Shown here: positions 62,883 to 64,000 of the stretch, piece after piece | Layout of the letters: each line of letters opens with the position of its first letter | How positions within the stretch are numbered: position 1 is the stretch's first letter | Assembly: GCA_002278935.1 (NCBI GenBank) | Contig: NCJL01000009.1 | Span: 62,001-126,000 of the forward strand | Origin: Gallionellales bacterium 39-52-133 | Lineage (GTDB): Bacteria > Pseudomonadota > Gammaproteobacteria > Burkholderiales > Gallionellaceae | Direction of reading: 5' to 3' | DNA: 64,000 nucleotides | The notes under the pieces: generated by a model | What the model saw: the letters and a program-made list of their open reading frames with translations, nothing else | The model's database searches: none | What the model was told of the DNA's origin: nothing | Made by a program: the position numbers and the translations under genes

Positions 62883-63794
62883 ATGAAAGCACTGTTGCAA
62901 AGCATAGGTATCAATGTTTCCGACAAGTGGCTGGAGCTGCTGCTGCCGTCCAGTCACATTCTGATCATCCTGATTTTGTCGTGGCTGCTGTTGCACGCAA
63001 GCAGCAAACTGATCAGCTCTTTCAAACATTATGTCACCCGCCGCACCCTTGATGCCGGCTCAATCAAGCGCGCCGAAACACTGGCCCAGGTCTTCAGCCA
63101 CGTTTCAACCCTGGTCATTCTGCTGATTAGCGGCATGCTGATTCTGGGCGAACTGGGCATTTCCATTGCGCCGATTCTGGCTGCGGCAGGTGTTGTAGGC
63201 CTTGCTGTCGGCTTTGGCGCGCAGACCCTGATCAAGGATTATTTCAACGGTTTCTTCCTGCTGATCGAAGACCAGATCCGGCATGGCGAAGTGGTCGAAA
63301 TCGGCCAAAACAGCGGACTGGTGGAAGAAGTTACCCTGCGTCATGTCAGGCTGCGCGACTATAGCGGCAGCGTGCATTTCATCCCCAACAGCAGCATCAC
63401 CATCGTTACCAACCGGTCGCGTGATTTCTCCTATTCAGTCATAGACATTGGTGTGGCCTATCGCGAAAATACCGATGAAGTGTATGAGCTGATGCGAAAG
63501 GTGGGCAGCGAAATGCGCACCACTCCGGGTATTATGGACAAGATTGTTGAAGACCTTGAAATCGCCGGCATCAATGATCTGGCCGACTCAGCCGTGATTA
63601 TCCGTTGCCGCTTCAAGGTGCTGCCGCTGGAACAATGGGGCGTGCGCAGGGAATTTCTGTACCGCATCAAAAAATCCTTCGATGCAGCCGGCATAGAAAT
63701 TCCCTACCCGCACCTGACCCTTTATGCCGGGCAGGCCAAACAGGGTGAATCACCTTCCTTCAAAATACAGTCGCAGCCGATGGACATCAACTAG
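62883..63794 (+). CDS. Small-conductance mechanosensitive channel (MscS family)
   Basis: 303 residues. Three transmembrane helices at the N-terminus (ILIILILSWLLLHAS; VSTLVILLISGMLILGELGISIAPILAAAGVVGLAVGFGAQTLIKDYFNGFF) include the pore-lining Ala/Gly-rich TM3. The beta domain (DQIRHGEVVEIGQNSGLVEEVTLRHVRLRDYSGSVHFIPNSSITIVTN) and the C-terminal alpha/beta domain follow. It opens under membrane tension and releases solutes in hypo-osmotic shock. It is 9 nt after lysS and may share its transcript. Confidence 0.94.
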   Translation: MKALLQSIGINVSDKWLELLLPSSHILIILILSWLLLHASSKLISSFKHYVTRRTLDAGSIKRAETLAQVFSHVSTLVILLISGMLILGELGISIAPILAAAGVVGLAVGFGAQTLIKDYFNGFFLLIEDQIRHGEVVEIGQNSGLVEEVTLRHVRLRDYSGSVHFIPNSSITIVTNRSRDFSYSVIDIGVAYRENTDEVYELMRKVGSEMRTTPGIMDKIVEDLEIAGINDLADSAVIIRCRFKVLPLEQWGVRREFLYRIKKSFDAAGIEIPYPHLTLYAGQAKQGESPSFKIQSQPMDIN

Positions 63795-63820
63795 GCAGGC
63801 TTGAATAAAACACTGTTTTA

Positions 63821-63848
63821 TCCACAGATTTCACAGATTTACACAGAT
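63821..63848 (+). repeat. 28-bp inverted repeat, left arm
   Basis: TCCACAGATTTCACAGATTT and the following eight bases; built from three CACAGAT(T) units. It is perfectly complementary to 63931-63958. Confidence 0.85.
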
Positions 63849-63930
63849 TAATTTCTACTCGATTTTGTTGTACCTGCATGTAAAGATATCCAGTCAATTG
63901 AATATTAATAATCCATTCCAATCAGGTTTT

Positions 63931-63958
63931 ATCTGTGTAAATCTGTGAAATCTGTGGA
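63931..63958 (-). repeat. 28-bp inverted repeat, right arm
   Basis: Exact complement of 63821-63848 after an 82-bp AT-rich spacer. The two arms could form a long hairpin in RNA; its place just beyond the mscS-type gene would allow it to end or stabilise that transcript. Confidence 0.85.
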
Positions 63959-64000
63959 CAAATGTTGTTCAAAGATTTTTAAGCACAAAAAAATAGGGCA

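Noticed and set aside
61764..63029. Long minus-strand frame (421 codons) opposite lysS
   Set aside because: Codon shadow of a clearly conserved gene on the other strand; composition His/Gln-rich and no family resemblance.

Overview
The window looks like chromosomal DNA of a beta-proteobacterium. The order Nitrosomonadales (Gallionella/Sideroxydans-like) is my best guess from the resemblance of the housekeeping and stress proteins, but it is an inference. Housekeeping genes (lysC, recJ, prfB with its +1 frameshift site, lysS, an mscS-type channel, tRNA-Arg and tRNA-Ser) fill the right third. The left two thirds are accessory: a copper-resistance cluster, then a low-GC island of defence and mobility genes that ends with two tyrosine recombinases at the 3' end of a tRNA-Arg gene.

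Layout. (1) 1-10403, minus strand: copper/silver handling. In transcription order these are copA (multicopper oxidase), copB, a c-type cytochrome, a YVTN beta-propeller, two Met/Gly-rich Spy/CpxP-like proteins with a SHOCT protein between them, a second multicopper oxidase, a small unknown protein, an HD-GYP c-di-GMP phosphodiesterase, a DUF5619-like protein and a P-type ATPase cut by the window edge. A CusR/CopR-like palindrome lies upstream of copA. (2) 10610-11806: a decayed IS4-family element. (3) 12293-15859, plus strand: nine small unknown genes, mostly overlapping by a few bases. (4) 16051-28116: defence genes. These are a WYL regulator of BrxR/CapW type, a frameshifted Cas4-like DUF2779 exonuclease, a 1624-residue nuclease-NACHT protein enclosed by 80-bp inverted repeats, a DUF4145 protein, a small possible DNA-binding protein, and a NERD-helicase enclosed by ~90-bp direct repeats. 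(5) 28117-42019, minus strand: one tightly packed operon of RapA-like SNF2 helicase, ImmA/IrrE-XRE, PIN (DUF4411), a 54-residue chimeric ORF, SIR2 protein, type III Mod, RhuM and type III Res. (6) 42942-45342: a small HTH protein, a tyrosine recombinase, an excisionase-like HTH and a second tyrosine recombinase, ending 28 bp from tRNA-Arg. (7) 45372-64000: core chromosome with a signalling cluster (PAS-GGDEF; CheB-CheR-PAS, PAS histidine kinase and LuxR-type regulator) and a stress-protein cluster (BCAM0308, Hsp20, SAP-domain and lipoprotein genes).

The strongest candidate for a poorly described system is the operon in (5). It joins a type III restriction-modification pair to a SIR2 NADase-like effector, a PIN/ImmA-type toxin-antitoxin pair and a SNF2 helicase through stop-start overlaps, as if a second line of abortive defence were wired to the R-M core. 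The repeats that isolate the NACHT and NERD genes suggest that these two were added as separate cassettes. Two single-base breaks in homopolymer runs (DUF2779, Hsp20) may be sequencing errors or real decay.
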